From contig NZ_MQUQ01000002.1 of the NCBI RefSeq assembly GCF_001953865.1, forward strand, positions 238,047 to 302,046: a stretch of 64,000 nt of DNA. Reading direction: 5' to 3'. This stretch comes from Amycolatopsis coloradensis (GTDB lineage: Bacteria > Actinomycetota > Actinomycetes > Mycobacteriales > Pseudonocardiaceae). Each line of letters opens with the position of its first letter. Within the stretch, counting starts at the first letter, position 1. This document shows positions 41,721 to 49,879 of this stretch, in pieces. A program made the translations under genes and the position numbers. The notes under the pieces are model-generated. The model searched no databases, was not told the DNA's origin, and saw only the letters and a program-made list of their open reading frames with translations.

Positions 41721-43049
41721 CTAGTCGGCGCCCGCGTCTTCGGGGCGTCCGGCGGCGAGTCCCGCGAGAACGTCAAGAGCGGCCGATAGCGTCTCGATGG
41801 GCGGAGAGGACACCGCCAGGCGCACCGCGTTCGGGGCGTGGCCGGGGACGACGGCGAACGCGGCCGCCGGGGTGACCGCGATCCCGCGGCGCGCGGCCGC
41901 GGCGACGAAGGTTTCGGCGCGCCAGTGCTCGGGCAGTTCCCACCAGCAGTGATACGCGTGCGGATCGGCGCGCACCGTGAACCCGGTCAGCCGCTCCGCC
42001 GTCACCCGCTGGCGTTCCGCCGCGTCGAGGCGTTTCGCCCGTTCGACGGTTTCCAGGGTGCCGCCGGTGATCCACCGGGTGGCGGCTTCGAGGGCGAACC
42101 GGGGTGCGACCCAACCGCCCGAGCGCACCGCGGCCGCCAGTCGCTCCGTCCATTCCGGCGGCACGGCGAGGAATCCGGTGGTCAGCCCGGGGGCGAGCCG
42201 TTTGGACATGCTGTCGGCGAACACCGTGCGTTCCGGCGCGTACGTCGCGAACGGCCGGATCTCGGGCCGGAGGAAGGTGTAGATCCCGTCCTCGATCACC
42301 GGGATGTCCATCCGGCGCACGGTTTCCGCCAGCTCGACCCGGCGCGCTTCGTCCATTGTGGACCCGAGCGGGTTGTGCAACGTCGGCTGGACGTACAGCG
42401 CGCGGACCGGCGCGGCGGCGTGCGCGGCTTCGAGCGCTTCGGGCATGAGACCCCAGTCGTCGGTCTCGATGGGCACCAACTGGACGCCGAGCCGCCCGGC
42501 GAGCGCCTTGACCACGGGATAGGTGATGGCCTCGACGGCGAGCCGTTCCCCCATCGGCACGAAAGCGGCGATGGCGGCCGCGATGGCCTGGCGCCCACTT
42601 CCGGCGAAGAGGACTTCCGGCGTCCAGCCGTCTTTCACGAACAGCCCGGCCGCGGCGTCACGAGCCTGCTTCGAGCCGGTGACGCTCCCCGGCCGCAGTG
42701 CCGCGGTGAGGACGTCGTCACGCAGGAGCGGCTCCAGTGCCTTCCCGACCAGCGCGGATTGCTCCGGGAGGACGGCGAAATTGAGTTCGAGGTCGACCGT
42801 CGCGCCAGCCGGCTCGGCGAGCGCGGTCTCCAGCGGCGGCTTCGCGGCGCGGACGAACGTGCCGCGGCCGACCTCGCCGACCACGACGCCTCGCCGTACG
42901 AGTTCGCCGTAGACCCTGGCGGCGGTGGAGTTCGCGATCCCGCGTTCGCGGGCGAATCGCCGCTGCGGGGGCAGCCGGTCACCAGGACGAAGCCTGCCCG
43001 CCTCGACATCGGCGGAGATCTCGTCCGCGACTATCCGGTAGTCCTCCAC
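41721..43049 (-). CDS. MocR-type GntR/aminotransferase regulator
   Basis: A fusion of 442 residues. The N-terminal GntR winged HTH (LPPQRRFARERGIANSTAARVYGEL) is joined to a fold-type I aminotransferase-like domain. The PLP lysine lies in FADSMSKRLAPGLTTGF, and a preceding VIEDGIYTF supplies the Asp/Tyr contacts. MocR proteins sense PLP or an amino acid. GTG 43049 is the start. The divergent neighbour is an iron-type ABC ATPase, but a regulatory link is not evident. Confidence 0.88.
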   Translation of the reverse strand: MEDYRIVADEISADVEAGRLRPGDRLPPQRRFARERGIANSTAARVYGELVRRGVVVGEVGRGTFVRAAKPPLETALAEPAGATVDLELNFAVLPEQSALVGKALEPLLRDDVLTAALRPGSVTGSKQARDAAAGLFVKDGWTPEVLFAGSGRQAIAAAIAAFVPMGERLAVEAITYPVVKALAGRLGVQLVPIETDDWGLMPEALEAAHAAAPVRALYVQPTLHNPLGSTMDEARRVELAETVRRMDIPVIEDGIYTFLRPEIRPFATYAPERTVFADSMSKRLAPGLTTGFLAVPPEWTERLAAAVRSGGWVAPRFALEAATRWITGGTLETVERAKRLDAAERQRVTAERLTGFTVRADPHAYHCWWELPEHWRAETFVAAAARRGIAVTPAAAFAVVPGHAPNAVRLAVSSPPIETLSAALDVLAGLAAGRPEDAGAD

Positions 43050-43117
43050 GCCTCATGATGTCATCGGAGGACGTGGTGAGCCGACTGCGACCTGCGGAAC
43101 ACCGCAACGGCGGTCTC

Positions 43118-43136
43118 CTAGGTTAGCCTCCCCTGC
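43118..43136. promoter_or_regulatory. IdeR/DtxR-type iron box
   Basis: CTAGGTTAGCCTCCCCTGC matches the TTAGGTTAGSCTAACCTAA iron box at 14 of 19 positions, with the left half almost perfect. It abuts the GTG start codon, and its TAGGTT may be the -10 of a leaderless transcript. Iron-bound IdeR would shut the gene off. Confidence 0.6.
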
Positions 43137-43955
43137 GTGGACATCCTCACCGAGCAGAGCACGACCTCGCGCCTGCACGCGGACGCGCTGACGCTCGCCT
43201 ACGACGGCCGGACCGTGGCCGAAGACCTCGGGGTGGTCATCCCCGACCGGTCGTTCACCGTCATCGTCGGACCGAACGCCTGCGGCAAGACGACCCTGCT
43301 GCGCGCGCTCGCGCGGATGCTGAAACCCCGCCAGGGTTCGGTGTTCCTCGACGGCCAGGTGATCAGTTCCTTCCCGGCCAAGGAGGTCGCGCGACGGCTC
43401 GGCCTGCTGCCGCAGAGTTCGATCGCGCCCGACGGCATCACCGTCGCCGACCTCGTCGCGCGCGGCCGGTACCCGCACCAGCGCCTGCTGCGCCAGTGGT
43501 CCCGTGAGGACGCCACCGTGGTCGCGGAGTCCATGCGCGCCACGGGGGTCGGCGACCTCGCCGAGCGGCTGGTCGACGAACTGTCCGGCGGCCAGCGGCA
43601 GCGCGTGTGGATGGCGATGGCGCTCGCGCAGGAGACCGACCTCCTGCTCCTCGACGAGCCGACGACCTATCTGGACATCGCGCATCAGATGGACATCCTC
43701 GACCTGTGCGCGGAGCTGCACCAGGAGCAGGGCCGGACGCTGGTCGCGGTGCTGCACGACCTCAACCACGCCGCCCGCTACGCGACGCACATGATCGCGA
43801 TGCGGGACGGGGAGGTACTGGCGACCGGCGCACCCGAAGAGGTCGTCACCGCCGACAACGTCGAGAAGATCTTCGAGCTGCCGTGCCGGGTCATGCCGTG
43901 CCCCGAAACCGGGACCCCGCTGGTGATCCCGAAGGCCGGTCGCCGCGCCGCCTGA
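43137..43955 (+). CDS. Iron-siderophore type ABC transporter ATPase
   Basis: A FepC/FecE-like ATPase of 272 residues. Walker A is GPNACGKTTLLRAL near residue 43, the signature is ELSGGQRQRVWMAMALAQ, and Walker B is LLLLDEPTTYLD, with the H-loop in AVLHDLNHAARY. The C-terminus has PCRVMPCPETGTPLVIP, usual in this group. There is no permease or binding protein beside it, so it must serve a transporter encoded elsewhere. An iron box at its start implies induction under iron limitation. Confidence 0.9.
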   Translation: MDILTEQSTTSRLHADALTLAYDGRTVAEDLGVVIPDRSFTVIVGPNACGKTTLLRALARMLKPRQGSVFLDGQVISSFPAKEVARRLGLLPQSSIAPDGITVADLVARGRYPHQRLLRQWSREDATVVAESMRATGVGDLAERLVDELSGGQRQRVWMAMALAQETDLLLLDEPTTYLDIAHQMDILDLCAELHQEQGRTLVAVLHDLNHAARYATHMIAMRDGEVLATGAPEEVVTADNVEKIFELPCRVMPCPETGTPLVIPKAGRRAA

Positions 43956-43982
43956 TCGGAGTAGGTTGGCGGCGGAGGTGCC

Positions 43983-44639
43983 ATGTCACAGCAACTGTGG
44001 TCCGAAGTGGACGACTACCTGTCCGGGGTGCTCGTCCCGTCCGATCCCGCCCTCGAAGCCGCGCTGCTGGCGTCGGAGAAGGCCGGGCTGCCCTCGATCG
44101 CCGTCGCCCCGAACCAGGGGAAGCTGCTCAACCTGCTGGCCAGGATGATCGGCGCGCGTTCGATCCTGGAGATCGGCACGCTCGGCGGGTACAGCACGAT
44201 CTGGCTCGCGCGCGCCCTGCCGCCGCAGGGCAGGCTCGTCACGCTCGAATTCGACCCGAAGCACGCCGAGGTCGCGCGCGGCAACCTCGACGCGGCCGGG
44301 CTCGGCGGGCTGGTCGAGGTCCGCGTCGGCAAGGCACTGGACCTCCTGCCGTCGGTCGAGGGACCGATCGACTTGGCGTTCATCGACGCGGACAAGGTCA
44401 ACAACCCCGGCTATTTCGAAGCGGCGCTGAAGCTCGTCCGGCCCGGCGGCGTGATCGTGGTCGACAACGTCGTCCGAGGCGGCGCGGTGGCCAACGCCGC
44501 CAGCGAGGACCCGAACATCCAGGGGATCCGGCGGCTGCACGAGATGATCTCCGCCGAACCACGCGTCGACGCGACGGCTGTCCAGACCGTCGGCGCGAAG
44601 GGCTACGACGGCCTGACCATCGCGCTCGTGAAGTCCTGA
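43983..44639 (+). CDS. Class I-like SAM-dependent O-methyltransferase
   Basis: A methyltransferase of 218 residues of the caffeoyl-CoA/catechol O-methyltransferase type (Methyltransf_3). The SAM site is ARSILEIGTLGGYSTIWLARAL near residue 57, and the metal-binding Asp is in LAFIDADKVNNPG with a second Asp in IVVDNVVRGG. It should methylate a catechol-like or similar hydroxyl. ATG 43983 is used. It overlaps the serine hydrolase gene (TGATG). Substrate unknown. Confidence 0.85.
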   Translation: MSQQLWSEVDDYLSGVLVPSDPALEAALLASEKAGLPSIAVAPNQGKLLNLLARMIGARSILEIGTLGGYSTIWLARALPPQGRLVTLEFDPKHAEVARGNLDAAGLGGLVEVRVGKALDLLPSVEGPIDLAFIDADKVNNPGYFEAALKLVRPGGVIVVDNVVRGGAVANAASEDPNIQGIRRLHEMISAEPRVDATAVQTVGAKGYDGLTIALVKS

Positions 44640-45811
44640 TGGCCAGGTTCGATCCGGCGGCGCTGCGGCGCGCGCATCGCGTCCTGTCCGGCTACGTCGC
44701 CCGCGGCGAGGTTCCCGGGCTCGTGTCCCTCGTCGCGGCCGGCGACGAAGTCCACGTGAACGTCTTGGGCGACAAGGCGTTCGGCGGCCCGCCGATGGAA
44801 CGCGGCAGTCTCTTCCGGATCAGTTCGATGACCAAACCCGTCACCGCGGTCGCGGCGATGATGCTGGTCGAGGAATGCCGTCTCCGGCTCGACGAACCGG
44901 TCGACAGGCTGCTTCCCGAACTCGCGGACCGCCGGGTGCTGACCCGGATCGACGGTCCGCTGGACGACACCGTCCCGGCGGACCGGCCGATCACCCTGCG
45001 GGACTTGCTCACCTTCCGGCTGGGGTTCGGCATCGTCCTCGCACCGCCGGGCTCGACCCCGATCCAGCGCGCGATCGACGAACTCGAACTGGCCATCGGC
45101 CCGCCGAAACCGGCGACACCGCTCCAGCCGGACGAGTGGCTGCGCCGCCTTGGCTCGCTGCCGCTGCTGCACCAGCCCGGCGAGCGGTGGATGTACCAAG
45201 TCGGTTCGGAAGTGCTGGCCATCCTGATCGCGCGCGCCGCGGACATGTCGTTCGAACGGTTTCTCACCGAACGGATCTTCGAGCCGCTGGGCATGGCCGA
45301 CACCGGTTTCGTGGTCCCCTCCGAGCAGGCGCACCGGTTCACGACGTCGTATCAAGCGGACGAGGTCACCGGTGAACTGCGCGTGTTCGACGGCCCCGAC
45401 GGCCAGTGGAGCGCGCCGGTGCCGTTCCCGTCCGGCGGCGCGGGACTCGTCTCCACGGCGGACGACTACCTCGCGTTCAGCCGGATGCTGCTGAACGGCG
45501 GCGAGCGGCTGCTGTCCCCGAGGTCGGTCGCGCTGCTCACGTCCGACCATCTCACCGCCGAGCAGGCGGCAGGCGGCGCGCCGCTCCTGGATCACGGCCT
45601 CGGCTGGGGTTTCGGACTCGCCGTCGTCAACCGGGAAGACGGCCTCGCCACGAAGGGCCGCTACGGCTGGGACGGCGGGCTCGGCACTTCCTGGGCGGCG
45701 GATCCGGCCACGGGGCTGACCGGGATCCTCCTCACCCAGCGCGCCGACTGGCCCGCCCCGTGGCACGCGCGCGAAGACTTCTGGACGACGGCGCAGACCT
45801 CGCTCACCTGA
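44639..45811 (+). CDS. Serine hydrolase, beta-lactamase/esterase class C fold
   Basis: A 390-residue PF00144 protein. The SxxK pair is in FRISSMTKPVTAVAAMM near residue 63. The catalytic Tyr is in RWMYQVGSEVLAILI, where penicillinases have YxN and esterases often have YxV-type residues. A GHGLGWGFGLAV-like segment is at the C-terminal end. There is no signal peptide, so it is cytoplasmic and more likely an esterase (EstB-like) than a beta-lactamase. It is coupled to the methyltransferase before it. Confidence 0.87.
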   Translation: MARFDPAALRRAHRVLSGYVARGEVPGLVSLVAAGDEVHVNVLGDKAFGGPPMERGSLFRISSMTKPVTAVAAMMLVEECRLRLDEPVDRLLPELADRRVLTRIDGPLDDTVPADRPITLRDLLTFRLGFGIVLAPPGSTPIQRAIDELELAIGPPKPATPLQPDEWLRRLGSLPLLHQPGERWMYQVGSEVLAILIARAADMSFERFLTERIFEPLGMADTGFVVPSEQAHRFTTSYQADEVTGELRVFDGPDGQWSAPVPFPSGGAGLVSTADDYLAFSRMLLNGGERLLSPRSVALLTSDHLTAEQAAGGAPLLDHGLGWGFGLAVVNREDGLATKGRYGWDGGLGTSWAADPATGLTGILLTQRADWPAPWHAREDFWTTAQTSLT

Positions 45812-45812
45812 G

Positions 45813-47699
45813 TCACCGAGGCGAGTGGACGCCGTTCATGAAGCGCTGCCACATGTCGGCCGGGATCGTCTTGCCGGTCAGCTTCTCCCCGGCGGCGTCC
45901 CGCATCCGGCGCGGCTGGTCGGAGCCGACCCACACCGCCGTCGAAAGCCGCGGCGTGTAGCCGACCGCCCAGCCACCGGCGTTGTCGTCGGTCTCGTTGT
46001 ACTGGAAGTCGCCGGTCTTCATCGCCGCCGGGCGGTCCTTCATCCCGGTGGTCAGCACGCTGCTGACCGTGCCGGCGATCCGGCGGCTCAGCGTCTCGTC
46101 GTCACCGAAGGCGGGCGCCTTGTCCGAAGGGCGTTCCCACACGATTTCGCCGTGTTCGTCCCGGATCTTCGACACCAGATGCGGGGTGGCGCGCATGCCG
46201 TCGGCGGCGAAGGTGGCGTAGGCGCCCGCCATGTCGCTGGGCCGCAGAGGATACCGGCCGACCGCGATCCCAGGGCCGATCAGGAACCCGTCCTTCTCGC
46301 GCAGGGTCACCTCGCCGTCGATGGTCTCGGGGATTCCGGCCGCACGGGCGCCGCTCCGGACCGCTTCCGCGCCGAGTTTCTTCGCCAGGTCGACGAACGG
46401 CCCCTGAGCGCCCCGCCCGATCGCTTCGCGCAGCGTGCACTTCCCGGCCTCGCCGCACTGCTCCTGGAACTTGAAGGTCTCGCCGAGGAAATCGACCTGC
46501 GCCGGTGGCTTCAGCGGCTCGTCCACGTCGATGCCCCGTTCGAGGCCTGCGGCGAGGGTGAACGGCTGGAAGGCCGCGCCGGTGCCGTACGGGGTACCGG
46601 CGTAGTCGTGCACGCTCCAGCCGCCGCCGTTGTAGGCACGGATGGCGCCGGTCCCGGGTTCGACGGCGACCAGTGAGGCCCGGAAGTGCTCGGGCTGGCC
46701 TTTCAGCCGTTCCTTGACCACCTTCTCGGCTTCGGCCTGGGCACGCGGATCGATGGTCGTCTCGATCTTCATCGCGCCGCCGCGGAGCCGGTCCAGCGGA
46801 TAGCCGACCTGTTCCAGCTCGGCGAGGACCCGCTGCTTGATGTGGTACTCCTCGTAGGTGACGCGGCCGGCGCGGGTCTCCGACGGCGCCTGGATCGCGT
46901 CCTCCGGATAGGTCATCGTGGCCGCTTCGGCCTGGCTGACGTAACCCCGCGCGACCAGCTTGTTCACCACGTAGGACCAGCGCTTCATGGCGTGCTGGTG
47001 GCTGGAGGCGTACGGGTCGTGCACCGAAGGCGACTGGATCATCCCGGCGAGGAAAGCCGCCTCACTCCAGGTGATCGAATCGTCGAGCTTGCGGCCGAAG
47101 TAGGCGCTCATCGCCGACGCCGGGCCGTAGGTGCCGCGGCCGAACGAAATGATGTTGATGTAGCTCTCGAAGATCTCCTTCTTGGTCTGCTGCTGGGTGA
47201 TCTTCGTGGCGAGCACCAGTTCGGAGAACTTGCGGGTGAGGGTGGCGTCCTCGTTGCCGGTGGACTTCTTGATGTACTGCTGGGTGATCCCCGAGCCACC
47301 GCCGACGCCGGTCACCAGCGCGCGGCCGAGTCCGGTGAGGTCGAAGCCCTCGTTGTCCCAGAAGGTCGGGTCCTCGGTCGCGACGATCGCGTCCCGCAGC
47401 TTCGGGGGGATGGCGCCGTAGGGCACGAACAGCCGGTCGCCGCCGGTCGGGATCACCTTGAGCAGTTCGGAACCGTCGGCGTTCTGCAGGACGACGGTCT
47501 TGTCGAGGTCGGCGAGCACCTCTTGCGGGCTGCGGACGTCGAGCAGGACGTACGCGATGCCGAACGCGACTACCGGGATGCCGATCAGGAGGCCCAGTGC
47601 CCAGGCAGCGATGCGGCGCCACCTGCGTTTCTTTCCCTTCGGCTCCGGGGTGGCCGTGGTATCCGACTCGGGTGCGGTCTCGTCATCCGGGTTCTCCAC
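45813..47699 (-). CDS. Class A PBP with an apparently dead transpeptidase domain
   Basis: A 628-residue membrane-anchored class A penicillin-binding protein: cytoplasmic charged tail, TM helix at about 32-52, GT51 glycosyltransferase (about 85-260), transpeptidase (about 335-600). GT51 looks intact: catalytic Glu109 in VATEDPTFWDNEGFD, GSGITQQYIKK, and KKEIFESYINIISFGRGTYG. In the transpeptidase, SxxK is AAFQ (375-378), so Ser is Ala and Lys is Gln. SxN is GAQ (430-432). Only KTG (561-563) remains. It should polymerise glycan but not cross-link. GTG 47699 is the start. Confidence 0.88.
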   Translation of the reverse strand: MENPDDETAPESDTTATPEPKGKKRRWRRIAAWALGLLIGIPVVAFGIAYVLLDVRSPQEVLADLDKTVVLQNADGSELLKVIPTGGDRLFVPYGAIPPKLRDAIVATEDPTFWDNEGFDLTGLGRALVTGVGGGSGITQQYIKKSTGNEDATLTRKFSELVLATKITQQQTKKEIFESYINIISFGRGTYGPASAMSAYFGRKLDDSITWSEAAFLAGMIQSPSVHDPYASSHQHAMKRWSYVVNKLVARGYVSQAEAATMTYPEDAIQAPSETRAGRVTYEEYHIKQRVLAELEQVGYPLDRLRGGAMKIETTIDPRAQAEAEKVVKERLKGQPEHFRASLVAVEPGTGAIRAYNGGGWSVHDYAGTPYGTGAAFQPFTLAAGLERGIDVDEPLKPPAQVDFLGETFKFQEQCGEAGKCTLREAIGRGAQGPFVDLAKKLGAEAVRSGARAAGIPETIDGEVTLREKDGFLIGPGIAVGRYPLRPSDMAGAYATFAADGMRATPHLVSKIRDEHGEIVWERPSDKAPAFGDDETLSRRIAGTVSSVLTTGMKDRPAAMKTGDFQYNETDDNAGGWAVGYTPRLSTAVWVGSDQPRRMRDAAGEKLTGKTIPADMWQRFMNGVHSPR

Positions 47700-47770
47700 G
47701 CCAGGTAAGACGCCCGAACGAGTGAAAAGGTTGTGGGAAAATCACCGATTCGTGTCCTGCCCTCTCCTTC

Positions 47771-47835
47771 CGCGTTTCGTCCTCTAGTTGCGGTAGTTGG
47801 CGGCACGAACTACCGCAACCAGAGGACGAAACGCG
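47771..47835. repeat. Palindromic repeat, family B copy 3
   Basis: CGCGTTTCGTCCTCTAGTTG begins a 28-bp arm matched by its complement with one mismatch (CAACCAGAGG on the right) around a short GGCGGCACG loop. Arms match copies at 3901 and 41651. It lies just upstream of the PBP start, between two minus-strand genes. Confidence 0.9.
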
Positions 47836-47921
47836 GGGAGAGCTTCGCCGCAGGCCACGTACTGAAGGTCCGCGAAAGGGCTCGATGGTCACATTGACCC
47901 CAGCTGCCCCACGAGTGTCCC

Positions 47922-48635
47922 TCAGGCGAGGAAGGCGCGAAGCAGCGAAGCGGTGCCTTCGACGTGCTCGGTCATCGCCCGGCGGGCCGCCTCGGGGTCA
48001 CCGGCGAGGATCGCGTCGACGATGGCCTCGTGCTGGGCGTTCGAGTGCTCCAGATTCGGTTCGAGCAGCGGGATCATGTCGAGCAGCTGGTTGACCCGCA
48101 TCCGTGCGTCGGCCATCGCCGTGGTCAGCGAGCCGGACGCGGTGACCTCGGCGATCGCCAGGTGCAGCCGCGAATCCTTACGCCGGTAATCGCCGACGTC
48201 GGCCGCGGCGGCTTCGGCGAGCGTGCTGGTCAGGTGCTGCCGGTCGGCCGGGGTGAGGGAACGCGACGCCGCCATCTCGGCGGCGCCGGTTTCCAGGACG
48301 TGCCGCAGGCCCAGCGCGTCCTCCAGCGTGGCGTTGTCGACCTTCCGCCCGTCGGCGGCGGGCGGATCGGGCAGGGCGTCGTTGACGAACGTGCCGCCGT
48401 AGCGCCCACGCCGCGACTCGACGTATCCGGCGTCGGCCAGCGCGCGGATCGCTTCCCGCAGCGTCACCCGGCTGATGCCGAGCCGCTCCGCGAGTTCCCG
48501 CTCCGAAGGCAGCCGCTCCCCCGCGCCCACCACGCCGAGCCGGATCGCCTGAAGCAGCCTTTCGACGGTCTCCTCGAAGGCGTTGCCCGCGCGCACCGGG
48601 CGGAACAGCGCGTCACCCGCTTTCGACTCCACCAC
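47922..48635 (-). CDS. FadR-type GntR regulator
   Basis: A regulator of 237 residues. The HTH contains LPSERELAERLGISRVTLREAIRAL, and an extended wing RRGRYGGTFV follows. The FCD domain has LGLRHVLETGAAEMAA and metal-type residues in RLHLAIAEVTASGSL and NAQHEAIVDAI. Start GTG at 48635 or 48632. It is not adjacent to an obvious target. Similar regulators control glutamine synthetase-like/GABA genes, and one such operon lies 14 kb away, but this is only a possibility. Confidence 0.85.
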   Translation of the reverse strand: MVESKAGDALFRPVRAGNAFEETVERLLQAIRLGVVGAGERLPSERELAERLGISRVTLREAIRALADAGYVESRRGRYGGTFVNDALPDPPAADGRKVDNATLEDALGLRHVLETGAAEMAASRSLTPADRQHLTSTLAEAAAADVGDYRRKDSRLHLAIAEVTASGSLTTAMADARMRVNQLLDMIPLLEPNLEHSNAQHEAIVDAILAGDPEAARRAMTEHVEGTASLLRAFLA

Positions 48636-48651
48636 CCGAGTTTAGGCCGCC

Positions 48652-48700
48652 CGCAAGTCGTCCTCTTGTTGCGGTACTTGCACACGCATGTACCGCGAGC
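48652..48700. repeat. Degenerate family B palindrome
   Basis: GCAAGTCGTCCTCTTGTTGC, then GGTACTTG, resembles the family B left arm at most positions. The right arm is decayed to GCATGTACCGCGAGC. It looks like an old copy losing symmetry, next to the toxin-antitoxin pair. Confidence 0.55.
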
Positions 48701-48762
48701 CGGGTGTCTGTCGATCACATGCGGCAGGAGAGCGGATATGGTCTCCAGGAGAGGAGGATGAC

Positions 48763-49431
48763 GTGGACAAAGATGTGAGGTTTACCCGAGCCCTGATGAG
48801 CATGACAGATGCTGCTCGCCATCTGGGTGTTCCTCAACAGACCTTCCACCGCTGGGCGCGAGGCTACCCTCGCGGCGGCCCGCTGCTGCACATTTCCGCA
48901 ACCGACAATATTCGCCAGGCGAGTGTTCCCTTCATCGCGCTCGCCGAGGCATGGGTTCTCGAAGGGCTCCGTCAAGCCGGAGTTCGACCCCAGCGGATCC
49001 GCCCAGCGCTGGAAAAGCTCCAACGCGAGTTCGGACGAGAGTACGTACTCGTATCGCCTGCCCTCGTGACCGATGGAATCTCAGTGCTGTGGGATTTCTC
49101 CAAAACCGAGGCTGGTGCCGGCCTGATCGAGGGCCGTTCGGGTCAGACCGTGATTCGCGAGATCGTGCAAGACTACCTCACGTATGTCGGATTCGGTTCC
49201 GACAACCTCCCCAACCACCTCAAGCTCAAGGTCTTCGAGCCCTCCGCTGTAGCCATTGATCCTTATCGATCCTCAGGGCAACCTGTTTTCGTTGGCTCCG
49301 GCGCACGGGTCTCGAACGTAGCCGCGATGCTGAGAGCAGGTGAAGAACCTGCCATCGTCGCCGAAGAGCACGGAATCGGCATCGAAGCCGTCCGGGCCGC
49401 CGCACGCGTCCTCCTGGGCCGCGCCGCCTGA
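48763..49431 (+). CDS. DUF433-type antitoxin
   Basis: A 222-residue protein with an N-terminal HTH (SMTDAARHLGVPQQTFHRWARG) and a C-terminal DUF433 domain (AIDPYRSSGQPVFVGSGARVSNVAAMLRAGEEP, then VAEEHGIGIEAVRAA). DUF433 proteins are antitoxins for PIN-like toxins. GTG 48763 has GAGGAGG upstream. Base composition is clearly lower in GC than its neighbours, suggesting acquisition. Its last 92 bp overlap the toxin frame. Confidence 0.8.
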   Translation: MDKDVRFTRALMSMTDAARHLGVPQQTFHRWARGYPRGGPLLHISATDNIRQASVPFIALAEAWVLEGLRQAGVRPQRIRPALEKLQREFGREYVLVSPALVTDGISVLWDFSKTEAGAGLIEGRSGQTVIREIVQDYLTYVGFGSDNLPNHLKLKVFEPSAVAIDPYRSSGQPVFVGSGARVSNVAAMLRAGEEPAIVAEEHGIGIEAVRAAARVLLGRAA

Positions 49432-49828
49432 GTTCTACCTCGACGAGAACGCCGTGACTCGATCAGTCCGGCGTTTTCTCGTCGGACTCGGCTATCCATG
49501 TCACACGCCACCAGAGGTCTTCGGCACCAGAGCTGAATCGCTTGGGGCGGCAGATACCGAATGGCTCGGGAAGATCGCCAACACTGGCTGGGTTGTACTT
49601 AATCGTGATGCCAAGATCATGGAGCGACCTCACGAGCTAAGCGCGTACCGCGCCGCGAAGGTCCACATGTTCTACCTGCCCGGGGAAGCCACCCGAGATC
49701 ATCTTCTCCACTTGGTAGAGGTCAATCTCCAAGATGTGATCACGTATGCCGCCAATCGAAATCCCGATGTCTGGAAAATAACAGAGCGCGGCGTCGAGCG
49801 ATTCCCCATTAAGAAGCGGCGTGCCTGA
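49340..49828 (+). CDS. VapC45/DUF5615-like PIN-domain toxin
   Basis: A predicted PIN-like nuclease. The core begins EFYLDENAVTRSVRRFL with the first acidic residues of the active site. AADTEWLGKIANTGWVVLNRDAK follows with further Asp residues, then the C-terminal VHMFYLPGEATRDHLLHLVE. The only in-frame standard start that includes the essential beta strand is ATG 49340, inside the antitoxin gene, giving a 92-bp overlap and about 30 extra N-terminal residues. A downstream GTG would remove YLDEN. A non-standard start near 49430 cannot be excluded. Confidence 0.72.
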   Translation: MKNLPSSPKSTESASKPSGPPHASSWAAPPEFYLDENAVTRSVRRFLVGLGYPCHTPPEVFGTRAESLGAADTEWLGKIANTGWVVLNRDAKIMERPHELSAYRAAKVHMFYLPGEATRDHLLHLVEVNLQDVITYAANRNPDVWKITERGVERFPIKKRRA

Positions 49829-49829
49829 A

Positions 49830-49864
49830 GGGCCTTTCACCACATCCCATGCGGTGAAAGGCCC
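49830..49864. terminator. Bidirectional terminator-like hairpin
   Basis: GGGCCTTTCACC pairs perfectly with GGTGAAAGGCCC around ACATCCCATGC. It lies between the convergent toxin gene and sdaA. The GGGCCTTTCAC sequence is reused in the gcvT-gcvH gap (GGGCCTTTCAGGC near 53925). Confidence 0.65.
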
Positions 49865-49879
49865 CTGCAGCCGGGGGTG

